This document shows positions 1-7,528 of a DNA stretch of 64,000 nt, piece by piece (within the stretch, counting starts at the first letter, position 1; every line of letters begins with the position of its first letter). Origin of the DNA: WTFY01 sp965220875 (GTDB lineage Bacteria > Pseudomonadota > Gammaproteobacteria > UBA4575); NCBI GenBank assembly GCA_965220875.1, contig OZ244849.1, positions 1,178,001 to 1,242,000 of the forward strand, read 5' to 3'. The position numbers were made by a program, and so were the translations under genes. The notes below the pieces were generated by a model. It ran no database searches. It was not told where the DNA came from and saw only the letters and a program-made list of their open reading frames with translations.

Positions 1-1272
1 GTGATTGAGTATGGAAACAAACATTTCCCGGTTGCACGGGTCATTCCTGAATGTCTCGTCGATCCGGTCCAGGTGGTCGAGCAGCAGGCGGATCAGCGCA
101 TCACTCGGACCGGTCAACTGGTCGTGTTCCTGCAGCAGCCAGAACAGCTCCAGGATGGCAGGGGGACTCTGTTCGAATATCCCGGAATGTCTTGCCTCCA
201 GCTGATTGCCGCGAATCTGGAAACGTGCGTTGACAGGCCTTGCCCTGCGCCGCAGCAGCGAAGGAAAGATGTTCGACTGCAGGCGTTTGATGATGATCTC
301 CACCAGGGTCGAGGCCTGGTTGTTGGTTCGGTAGAAGCACTGCATGAACGCCTCAACACGCTGGTTGCGGTCGGCCTCTGTAAAGCCCAGCAGCGTTGCC
401 ACATCGTGCTGGTAGTCGAACAGCAGGCGGTCTTCGCCGCGTCCGGTGTGCAGGTGCAGTGCGAAGCGGATTCTGGCGAGTGTCGTGTAGGTCTCACGCA
501 GTGCCATGGCTTCCCTGTCTGTCAGGAAGTTATGGGCAACCAGTTCCTCGAAACGGCGGGTATGGAAATGGCGGTGGGTCAGCCACTGCAGGGTATGCAG
601 GTCACGCAGGCTTCCGGGGTTTTCCTTGACGTTGGGTTCAAGGTGATTGGCGGTATCCCCGAACTTGTGGTGACGGTTCACCAGCTCTTCGGATTTTTCC
701 TTGAAGTATTTCTTACTGGGCCAGAGCTTGCTGCTGCGAATCAGCGCAGCCAGTCTTTCATAGAGTTCCCGGTTCCCGCTCAGATAGTGGTGCTCCATCA
801 GGCTGGTCATGACGGTGACATCGTTTTTGGCCTCGCCCAGGCAGTCCTTCAGGGTCCTTACCGACTGGGCTACCGGGAACTTGATATCCCAGAGCAAGGT
901 CAGGAATGCCTCGACTTTCTGTTTCGTCGTGTCGTCACAGGCCTCGTCCAGCAGGATCATCAGGTCAATGTCGGACCCGGGGAATAGCTCCCGGCGTCCG
1001 TACCCGCCCACGGCAACCAGTGTGGCCGCCCGGTCAGGCATCTGGCTTTGTTGCCAGAGGTTTTTCAGCAACTCATCGGCAATGTATGTGTTCAGCGCAA
1101 GCAGTTTGTAGATATTCTCCTGTGGCCCGAAGCACTGCTGCGGGATCGAAAACTGCTCCCTGGAAAATTCCCTGTACTGCATGACGGACAAGGGCCGGTG
1201 GGCCTGGATGTCCGGAAAGCTCATGGGGAGCTGGCTGTGTTCGGGATGCTCGGACAGGTTTTCTGGTTGCAT
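1..1272 (-). CDS. glnD: GlnD, bifunctional PII uridylyltransferase/uridylyl-removing enzyme (N-terminal part, runs off the window)
   Basis: GlnD senses glutamine and uridylylates or deuridylylates PII, controlling glutamine synthetase and nitrogen gene expression. Only the first 424 residues are in the window (E. coli GlnD is about 890), so the HD and two ACT domains lie beyond the left edge. The nucleotidyltransferase signature GGYGRREL...SDIDL is at residues 89-104, with D101 and D103 as the metal-binding aspartates. The reading frame is open to base 1. The start ATG at 1272 gives about 88 residues before the signature, normal for the family; no clear ribosome site precedes it. It lies 41 nt downstream of map on the same strand, the map-glnD pairing known from E. 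coli, so the two are probably co-transcribed. Confidence 0.95.
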   Translation of the reverse strand, partial: MQPENLSEHPEHSQLPMSFPDIQAHRPLSVMQYREFSREQFSIPQQCFGPQENIYKLLALNTYIADELLKNLWQQSQMPDRAATLVAVGGYGRRELFPGSDIDLMILLDEACDDTTKQKVEAFLTLLWDIKFPVAQSVRTLKDCLGEAKNDVTVMTSLMEHHYLSGNRELYERLAALIRSSKLWPSKKYFKEKSEELVNRHHKFGDTANHLEPNVKENPGSLRDLHTLQWLTHRHFHTRRFEELVAHNFLTDREAMALRETYTTLARIRFALHLHTGRGEDRLLFDYQHDVATLLGFTEADRNQRVEAFMQCFYRTNNQASTLVEIIIKRLQSNIFPSLLRRRARPVNARFQIRGNQLEARHSGIFEQSPPAILELFWLLQEHDQLTGPSDALIRLLLDHLDRIDETFRNDPCNREMFVSILNH

Positions 1273-1313
1273 GGGATCAGGGCGCAAGGGGAAGTTTGGC
1301 GGGGACCGGCGGG

Positions 1314-2081
1314 CTACAGGTCTTCATCGTCACGCAGGGTCAGCACCTCGTAGCCCCCGTCGGTGACCAGGATCGTGTGCTCCCACTGGGCAGACAGGCT
1401 GTGGTCCTTGGTGACCACCGTCCAGCCGTCGGGCAGCAACCGTACGTTTCTCTTGCCGGCGTTCACCATGGGTTCAATCGTGAAAGTCATGCCCGGCTGA
1501 AGTTCGACGCCGGTGTTGGGTTTCCCGTAATGCAGGACCTGGGGCTCTTCATGAAACATGCGCCCGATTCCGTGTCCGCAGTACTCGCGCACCACCGAGC
1601 AGCGGTTGTTCTCGACAAAACTCTGGATGGCATGTCCGATATCTCCCAGTCTCGCACCGGGGCGGACCAGGTGTACACCTGTCTTCAGTGCCTCGTAGGT
1701 GATCTCGACGAGCCGCTTGGCAAGCACGGTAGGCTTGCCCAGGTAGAACATCTTGCTCGTGTCTCCGTGAAAACCGTCCTTGATCACGGTGATGTCGATA
1801 TTCAGGATATCCCCGTTTTTCAGGACACGTTCACTCGGGATACCGTGGCAGACCTGGTGGTTAAGCGTGGTGCAGATGGATTTCGGGAAACCACGGTAAT
1901 TCAGGGGCGCCGGGATGGCGTTCTGCACGTTCACGATGTATTCATGGCAGATGCAGTCCAGTTCCGACGTGCTGACGCCAGCCACTACATGGGGGCCGAT
2001 CATTTCCAGCACCTCGGAAGCCAGCTTGCCGGCTACCCGCATCTTCTCGATCTCGTCCGGGGATTTTATGTATATGTCCAT
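1314..2081 (-). CDS. map: Methionine aminopeptidase, type I
   Basis: Cytosolic dinuclear-metal peptidase that removes the initiator Met from nascent proteins. The 255-residue length is standard for type Ia. All expected ligands are visible: H79 in CHGIP, D96 in NIDITV, D107 in HGDTSKMF, the GHGIGR His, the Glu of TIEPMV and the Glu of AQWEHT. The start ATG at 2081 has an AAGAAG ribosome site just upstream. It is divergent from rpsB, as in E. coli, with 198 bp between the two starts. Confidence 0.97.
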   Translation of the reverse strand: MDIYIKSPDEIEKMRVAGKLASEVLEMIGPHVVAGVSTSELDCICHEYIVNVQNAIPAPLNYRGFPKSICTTLNHQVCHGIPSERVLKNGDILNIDITVIKDGFHGDTSKMFYLGKPTVLAKRLVEITYEALKTGVHLVRPGARLGDIGHAIQSFVENNRCSVVREYCGHGIGRMFHEEPQVLHYGKPNTGVELQPGMTFTIEPMVNAGKRNVRLLPDGWTVVTKDHSLSAQWEHTILVTDGGYEVLTLRDDEDL

Positions 2082-2124
2082 CTTCTTGCAGGGTTAAGGA
2101 TTCATCGCATAGCGTACCCGGGTC

Positions 2125-2154
2125 ATTGTCCCATACAGGCAGTCATGCTATAAA
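2125..2154 (+). promoter_or_regulatory. Promoter for rpsB-tsf, overlapping a possible map promoter
   Basis: TTGTCC (2126-2131), a 17-bp spacer and TATAAA (2149-2154), preceded by TGC (2146-2148) as an extended -10. A GC-rich GGGCTCG discriminator follows, typical of stringently controlled translation genes (inference). On the other strand the complement of 2125-2130 reads GACAAT preceded by TGG, a weaker extended -10 facing map, so the rpsB -35 and the map -10 would share bases. Seen by eye only; no start site is known. Confidence 0.6.
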
Positions 2155-2160
2155 GGGCTC

Positions 2161-2279
2161 GCATTTTGTACTGACGGATTAATAAATTCTCACACGTGTC
2201 GTCACATGTGGCCGGGTGCCCGCTGTCGGGTTGCCACATGGGGTGCGTGGAGGCTCAACCCAAGGGAGCATTGCATAAC
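2161..2279 (+). promoter_or_regulatory. rpsB 5' leader with stem-loop, candidate S2 autoregulatory RNA
   Basis: If transcription starts near 2161 the rpsB leader is about 119 nt. It contains an 8-bp stem, 2205-2212 pairing with 2233-2240, with a smaller CCCG/CGGG hairpin (2219-2222 with 2227-2230) inside its loop. E. coli S2 represses its own operon through a structured rpsB leader; that this leader does the same is inference. The ribosome site GGGAG (2264-2268) lies outside the stem. Confidence 0.4.
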
Positions 2280-3230
2280 ATGGCGAATGTCACAATGCGC
2301 CAGATGCTGGAAGCTGGCGTGCATTTTGGTCATCAGACCCGTTACTGGAATCCGAAGATGAGTCCGTACATCTTCGGCGTGCGTAACAAGATCCACATTA
2401 TCAATCTTGAGAAGACATTGCCCATGTTTCTCGATGCGGCGACATTCCTTGGCAAAATGGCTGCCAACAAGGGCACGATCCTGTTTGTCGGTACGAAACG
2501 TTCGGCGCGTGATGCAATTTGCGAGGAGGCGACACGCTGCGGCATGCCTTATGTCAATCATCGGTGGCTTGGAGGTATGCTCACGAACTTTAACACCGTC
2601 AACAAGTCGATTCAACGACTGCAGGACCTGGAGCAGGTTGCGGGGGGTGAAGGCATCAAGGGGATGAGCAAGAAGGAAGTGCTGATGCTGAAACGCGAGA
2701 TTTTCAAGCTGGATCGCAGTCTCGGAGGAATCAAGCACATGACGGGTCTGCCGGATGCGCTGTTCGTGATTGATGTGGGTTATGAGGCCATTGCCGTGAG
2801 CGAGGCCAACAAGCTGGGGATTCCCGTCGCCGCCGTTGTGGACAGCAACAACAGGACGGATGGCGTGGATTACGTGATCCCCGGGAATGACGATGCGATT
2901 CGCGCGATCAGGCTGTTTGCCGCCCATATCGCCGATGCCATCGTGGAAGGCAAGGAAAGTGCACGGGTAATGACCGGTGATGAAGATGATTTTGTCGAAG
3001 TTGATGATACCGGCAAGGTGGCGGAAGCTGACGGAAAGGAGAAGACGGACGGCAAGCAGAAGATTACTGTCAAGAAAAGGGCCGGCATCCGGGACGCCAG
3101 CAAGGATCAGGCAAAAGTGAAGGACGACGCGGCACCAGTGCAGGATACCGGAGAGGCTGACGGTGATCAGGGCATGGAGGACAAATCCGAACCGGAGTCA
3201 GGTGAGGAAACAGGCCAGGCCGGGGAATGA
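2280..3230 (+). CDS. rpsB: 30S ribosomal protein S2 with long charged C-terminal extension
   Basis: S2 binds late in 30S assembly near the head-body junction and is needed for S1 docking. The start MANVTMRQMLEAGVHFGHQT is diagnostic; ATG 2280 follows a GGGAG ribosome site. An upstream in-frame ATG at 2196 lies inside the leader and is not homologous to S2. The S2 core ends near residue 235, at the IADAIVEGK segment. About 75-80 further residues follow, rich in Asp, Glu, Lys and Gly with a mixed-charge middle and an acidic end, giving 316 residues against 241 in E. coli. First gene of the operon with tsf 50 nt downstream. Confidence 0.97.
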   Translation: MANVTMRQMLEAGVHFGHQTRYWNPKMSPYIFGVRNKIHIINLEKTLPMFLDAATFLGKMAANKGTILFVGTKRSARDAICEEATRCGMPYVNHRWLGGMLTNFNTVNKSIQRLQDLEQVAGGEGIKGMSKKEVLMLKREIFKLDRSLGGIKHMTGLPDALFVIDVGYEAIAVSEANKLGIPVAAVVDSNNRTDGVDYVIPGNDDAIRAIRLFAAHIADAIVEGKESARVMTGDEDDFVEVDDTGKVAEADGKEKTDGKQKITVKKRAGIRDASKDQAKVKDDAAPVQDTGEADGDQGMEDKSEPESGEETGQAGE

Positions 3231-3280
3231 CCTCGGGCAGCGTGGCCCGGGAATTTAACCAGATATTACCAGGAATTACG

Positions 3281-4171
3281 ATGCAGATAACGGCAACTAT
3301 GGTGAAGGAGCTGCGTGAAAGAACAGGCGCAGGCATGATGGAGTGCAAGAAAGCGCTGGTGGAGAGCAGCGGTGATATACAGGCAGCCATCGAACAGATG
3401 CGCAAGATGGGCCAGGCCAAGGCTGAAAAAAAAGCAGGGCGGATCGCAGCAGACGGAGTGATTCTCCTGGCCACTTCGCCGGATGGTAAACAGGCCTCTG
3501 TGGTCGAGGTGAACTGCGAGACGGATTTTGTGGCCAAGGATCATCAGTTCCTGGCTTTCTCGGAACAGCTCGCCCGGCTTGTCTTGGGCAGCAATATCCG
3601 GACCGTCGGGGAATTGAATGCTGCCACTCTCGAATCCGGGCTCAGTGTCGAGCAGGCTCGACAGGAACTGGTGACCAAGATCGGTGAAAACATCCAGGTG
3701 AGGCGGCTGGAGAACCTGGGGACGGAACATACCCTCACGGGCTATCAGCACGGTACCCGGATCGGTGTACTGGTCGAACACCGTGGCGGAGATGCGGATC
3801 TGGGCAAGGACATTGCCATGCATATCGCAGCAAGCAATCCAGTCTGCGTCTCCGAGAAGGACGTAGGCGAAGATGTGCTGGCCAAGGAACGGGAGATCTT
3901 CCTGGCACAGGCGGAATCCAGCGGCAAGCCGCCGGAAATTGTCGAAAAAATTGTGCAGGGCAGGCTGAAGAAGTATCTGAAGGAGATTACCCTGCTGGGA
4001 CAGCCGTTCATCAAGGATCCGGACCAGCCGGTAGGCCGGCTGCTGGAAGATGCGAAGGCCCAGGTGCTCGGGTTCGTCCGCTATGAAGTGGGAGAGGGCA
4101 TTGAAAAAAAATCCGAAAACTTTGCAGATGAAGTCATGGACCAGGTGAAGCGCAGCCAGGATGGCCAGTAG
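3281..4171 (+). CDS. tsf: Elongation factor Ts
   Basis: Nucleotide exchange factor that regenerates EF-Tu-GTP in translation elongation. 296 residues. The N-terminal UBA-like segment has RTGAGMMECKKAL, followed by the core signature VNCETDFVAK that contacts EF-Tu. The internal ATG at 3281 is chosen because it gives the family N-terminus and is preceded by CAGGA; the frame is open from 3227, but that extension has no homology. Follows rpsB as usual. The next gene is frr, 32 nt downstream, with no pyrH between them. Confidence 0.97.
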   Translation: MQITATMVKELRERTGAGMMECKKALVESSGDIQAAIEQMRKMGQAKAEKKAGRIAADGVILLATSPDGKQASVVEVNCETDFVAKDHQFLAFSEQLARLVLGSNIRTVGELNAATLESGLSVEQARQELVTKIGENIQVRRLENLGTEHTLTGYQHGTRIGVLVEHRGGDADLGKDIAMHIAASNPVCVSEKDVGEDVLAKEREIFLAQAESSGKPPEIVEKIVQGRLKKYLKEITLLGQPFIKDPDQPVGRLLEDAKAQVLGFVRYEVGEGIEKKSENFADEVMDQVKRSQDGQ

Positions 4172-4203
4172 GCGGGAAGCACGGGGTAACAGGAGGATTT
4201 CCA

Positions 4204-4761
4204 TTGATTGATGAAATCCAGCAGGATGCAGAACAGCGCATGCGCAAGAGCGTTGACTCGCTGGCCCATGAACTGTCGAAGGTGCGTACCGGGCGGGCGA
4301 GCACACAACTGCTTGACCATGTGATGGTCGAGTACTATGGCAGCGAGGTGCCGATCAATCAGGCCGCCACGGTCAACGTTGAGGATGTACGCACGATTTC
4401 AATCACTCCCTGGGAGAAGTCTCTCGTGCAGGCCATTGAGAAGGCCATCATGAAATCGGACCTGGGGGTGAACCCTACGACTGCTGGAGCGGTTATCCGG
4501 GTCGTCATGCCTCCCCTGACCGAGGAAAGGCGCAGGGACCTGACACGCATCGTGGAAAGCGAGGCTGAAAAATTCCGCGTTGCGATCCGGAACATCCGCC
4601 GTGATGCCAATTCAGATTTCAAAGACCTGCACAAGGAGAAGGAGATCTCAGAGGATGAAATGCATCATGCTCAGGGTGAGATTCAGAAACTTACAGACCA
4701 GTTTATAAAAGAGATTGATCTGGTTCTGGAACAGAAAGAAAAAGATCTGATGACAGTCTAG
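4204..4761 (+). CDS. frr: Ribosome recycling factor
   Basis: Splits post-termination ribosomes together with EF-G. 185 residues, the same length as E. coli RRF. Visible family blocks are KVRTGRAS, VEDVRT, KAIMKSDLG, PPLTEERR and NIRRDAN. The start is TTG 4204, not ATG: it is the only in-frame start that gives the family N-terminus (MIDEIQ...), and a strong AGGAGG (4191-4196) is 7 nt upstream. In most gammaproteobacteria frr follows pyrH; here it directly follows tsf. Confidence 0.96.
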   Translation: MIDEIQQDAEQRMRKSVDSLAHELSKVRTGRASTQLLDHVMVEYYGSEVPINQAATVNVEDVRTISITPWEKSLVQAIEKAIMKSDLGVNPTTAGAVIRVVMPPLTEERRRDLTRIVESEAEKFRVAIRNIRRDANSDFKDLHKEKEISEDEMHHAQGEIQKLTDQFIKEIDLVLEQKEKDLMTV

Positions 4762-4781
4762 CGCCTCTCTTTTCCCAGTTA

Positions 4782-5504
4782 ATGTCAAGCAAGCCCTCTC
4801 TTCTCCATGTAGCCATCATAATGGATGGCAACGGAAGATGGGCCAGGCAGCGCAGCCTGCCGCGCACTGCGGGCCACAAGCAGGGCATCCGGGTTACCCG
4901 GGAGGTCGTTACGGCCTGCGGCGAAGCTGGAATCAAGTACCTGACCCTGTTTGCCTTCAGCAGTGAAAACTGGAAAAGGCCCAAGGCCGAGATCTCGGCC
5001 CTGATGAACCTGTTCGCACAATCACTCCAGAGCGAAATCCAGCGCCTAGATGAGAAAGGGGTATGCGTGAGGTTCCTGGGACAGAGGAACGCGTTCTCCG
5101 AGAAGCTCTGTGAACAGATCCGGCTGGCAGAGGAACTCACCTGCAAGAATGACGCCTTGTTTTTGAGTATCGCTGCGGGCTACGGCGGCAGGTGGGACAT
5201 TCTTCAGGCCGTGAAAGATACCATCGGGGATGTACTGCGTGATGAGCTGGTAGCGGATGATATCAGCGAGGAATATTTTACGAGCAGGCTGGTCACAGGA
5301 GATATGCCTGCACCGGACCTGTTTATTCGCACTGGAGGCGAACAGCGCCTCAGCAACTTCCTGCTGTGGCAGCTGGCTTACACCGAGCTTTACTTTTGCG
5401 ACACCCTCTGGCCGGATTTCAGCCGGGATGAACTGTACCGGGCCTTCGAGAGTTACCGGGCGAGACAGAGAAGATTTGGCCTTACGCAGGAACAGCTTGC
5501 ATGA
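4782..5504 (+). CDS. uppS: Undecaprenyl diphosphate synthase (cis-prenyltransferase)
   Basis: Condenses eight isopentenyl diphosphates onto farnesyl diphosphate to make the C55 carrier for peptidoglycan and O-antigen. 240 residues. The first motif HVAIIMDGNGRWA contains the metal-binding D15. The late motif TGGEQRLSNFLLWQ matches the RxxxRxSxFLxWQ region, though the usual Arg after TGGE is Gln here (TGGEQRLSN against TGGExRISN, within family variation). Sits 20 nt after frr and overlaps the start region of cdsA. Confidence 0.95.
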   Translation: MSSKPSLLHVAIIMDGNGRWARQRSLPRTAGHKQGIRVTREVVTACGEAGIKYLTLFAFSSENWKRPKAEISALMNLFAQSLQSEIQRLDEKGVCVRFLGQRNAFSEKLCEQIRLAEELTCKNDALFLSIAAGYGGRWDILQAVKDTIGDVLRDELVADDISEEYFTSRLVTGDMPAPDLFIRTGGEQRLSNFLLWQLAYTELYFCDTLWPDFSRDELYRAFESYRARQRRFGLTQEQLA

Positions 5505-5505
5505 C

Positions 5506-6333
5506 ATGGACATGCTGAGGCAACGCATCATTACTGCGCTGTTCCTTGGAGTCGGCATTCTCGCAGCCATCCTGTTCCTGCCGAATGCCTGGCTGGCATT
5601 CGTGTTCGCCCTGGTGACACTGGTGGCTGCCTGGGAGTGGGCGGGTCTGATATCCCTGCCCGGGAGGTTCTGGAAAGCCGTGTATGTCGGGCTGGTGGCC
5701 GTCTCGCTTGTGGCGGCATGGGTGTGGATCCGGCCTGGCCATGCACAGGTGCTGTTCCTGGCTGCAGTGCTGTGGTGGGCGGGTGCCGTCGTCATGCTTG
5801 CCGCCTATGACCCCAGGTGGCTGGACTCCGCGTGGCTGCAGTGGCTGATGGGACTCTCGGGATTCGTTGTCCTGGTACCCGCCTGGCTGAGCCTGGCTCT
5901 TCTGCATCAGCACCATCCGGCCATGCTGGTGTTCCTGCTGCTGCTGGTGTGCGTTGCTGATATCTCCGCATACTTTGCAGGCCGGCGGTTCGGGAAAAGC
6001 AAGCTTGCACCCAGTCTCAGCCCGGGAAAGTCCCGCGAAGGCCTGTGGAGCGCCCTTGCCGCCTCGCTGGTGCTTGCGGTTCCGGGCATGATTGCAATCG
6101 GCCTGGACCTGGCCCTGTGGTTCTACTTCCTGTGCCTGTGCCTGATCACGGTACTGGTGGCAACAGTTGGAGACTTGTTTGAAAGCCTGCTGAAGCGAAG
6201 GGCCGGGGTCAAGGACAGCAGCAGGATCTTGCCAGGGCACGGGGGAGTGCTCGACCGGGTCGACAGCCTGACTGCCGCGGCTCCCGGTTTTGTCTTTGGG
6301 GTATACTGGGTCTATGGTTACACTGCAAGCTAG
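5506..6333 (+). CDS. cdsA: Phosphatidate cytidylyltransferase (CDP-diacylglycerol synthase)
   Basis: Inner-membrane enzyme that makes CDP-diacylglycerol from CTP and phosphatidic acid, the precursor of all phospholipids. About 275 residues, almost entirely hydrophobic segments. The C-terminal family signature SLLKRRAGVKDSSR then PGHGGVLDRVDS is complete. Start ATG 5506 is just past the uppS stop; ATG 5512 (MLRQRIITA) aligns better with E. coli MLKYRLISA and may be the true start. It supplies Psd, encoded at 50.6 kb, via PssA (not in the window). Confidence 0.95.
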   Translation: MDMLRQRIITALFLGVGILAAILFLPNAWLAFVFALVTLVAAWEWAGLISLPGRFWKAVYVGLVAVSLVAAWVWIRPGHAQVLFLAAVLWWAGAVVMLAAYDPRWLDSAWLQWLMGLSGFVVLVPAWLSLALLHQHHPAMLVFLLLLVCVADISAYFAGRRFGKSKLAPSLSPGKSREGLWSALAASLVLAVPGMIAIGLDLALWFYFLCLCLITVLVATVGDLFESLLKRRAGVKDSSRILPGHGGVLDRVDSLTAAAPGFVFGVYWVYGYTAS

Positions 6334-7528
6334 CGACAGTTCGGAATTGAACGGTGTGGCCCATGTTTCCATACTGGGTGCTACCGGCTCGGTGGGCGTC
6401 AACACGCTCAAGGTAATTGAGGCGCATGCCGAGAAGTTTGCCGTTTTTGCACTGACTGCCCATCAAAACATTGAGCTGCTGCACGAGCAGTGCTTGAGAT
6501 ACCGGCCCGAAGTGGCGGTGGTAGCGGATGAACAGCTGGTGGACACGTTCAGCGCAAGATTTTCCGGCGGGGACTACAAGCCTGACATCTATGCAGGTAA
6601 CCAAGGCCTCGAGCTTGCCGCAAGCCTGGGTGAGGTCGATTTTGTGATGGCCGCGATTGTTGGTGCGGCAGGATTGCCTGCGACCCTTGCGGCGGCTCGT
6701 GCAGGCAAGCGCATACTGCTTGCAAACAAGGAGGCCCTGATCATGTCGGGCAGCCTGCTGATGGACATGGCCAGCCGGCACGCCGCAGTGCTGCTGCCGA
6801 TCGACAGCGAGCACAACGCCGTATTCCAGTGCATGTCGGGCGGCAATGAACGAGAAGTCGAGAAAATCGTTCTGACCGCTTCCGGAGGACCTTTTTTAAA
6901 ACTCCCCCTGGATGAATTTGCAGCAGTCACGCCGGAACAGGCCTGCGCGCACCCCAACTGGAAAATGGGCAGAAAAATTTCCGTTGATTCCGCAACCATG
7001 ATGAACAAGGGACTGGAAGTCATCGAGGCATGCATGCTGTTCAAGAAGGACCCGAAGGACATTGAGGTGGTGATACATCCGCAGTCGATCATCCACTCGC
7101 TGGTCGGGTACGTGGATGGTTCCATGCTGGCACACCTGGCGTACCCGGATATGCGGGTACCCATCGCGCATGCCCTTGCCTGGCCGCAGCGCATTGGATC
7201 CGGGGTGCGCGGAATTGACCTGGCCAGTCTGGGCCCGCTGGATTTCTCCGAGCCTGATCTGAACCGGTTTCCATGCCTGCGACTGGCCTATGAAGCGCTT
7301 GAACTTTCAGGGAGTTCGGCAGTCATTCTGAATGCGGCCAACGAAGTGGCTGTCAAAAGTTTCCTCGCGTCCGAAATTCGGTTTACCGAAATTCCTGCCG
7401 TGATTGATGCTGCGTTGCAGCATGTCGAGCATGAAAGCATACAGGACCTGGAGATGATCCTGGCCAAGGACCGGCAGACCCGCGCGCATGCCAGAAAATT
7501 CATTGAACAGGCGGCAGGGAGGCATTGA
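6314..7528 (+). CDS. dxr: 1-deoxy-D-xylulose 5-phosphate reductoisomerase
   Basis: First committed step of the MEP isoprenoid pathway: DXP plus NADPH to MEP. 404 residues (E. coli 398). The NADPH loop ILGATGSVG is near residue 20; the metal-site and substrate regions SEHNAVFQC, ASGGPF and MNKGLEVIEA are present. ATG 6314 overlaps the cdsA end by 20 nt and gives about ten residues more than E. coli; GTG 6356 is a later option. Works with ispD and ispF at 28-29 kb. Confidence 0.95.
   Translation: MVTLQASDSSELNGVAHVSILGATGSVGVNTLKVIEAHAEKFAVFALTAHQNIELLHEQCLRYRPEVAVVADEQLVDTFSARFSGGDYKPDIYAGNQGLELAASLGEVDFVMAAIVGAAGLPATLAAARAGKRILLANKEALIMSGSLLMDMASRHAAVLLPIDSEHNAVFQCMSGGNEREVEKIVLTASGGPFLKLPLDEFAAVTPEQACAHPNWKMGRKISVDSATMMNKGLEVIEACMLFKKDPKDIEVVIHPQSIIHSLVGYVDGSMLAHLAYPDMRVPIAHALAWPQRIGSGVRGIDLASLGPLDFSEPDLNRFPCLRLAYEALELSGSSAVILNAANEVAVKSFLASEIRFTEIPAVIDAALQHVEHESIQDLEMILAKDRQTRAHARKFIEQAAGRH

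Noticed and set aside
1..987. 328-codon plus-strand frame at the left edge
   Set aside because: Antisense to glnD, whose nucleotidyltransferase motif is clearly read on the minus strand.
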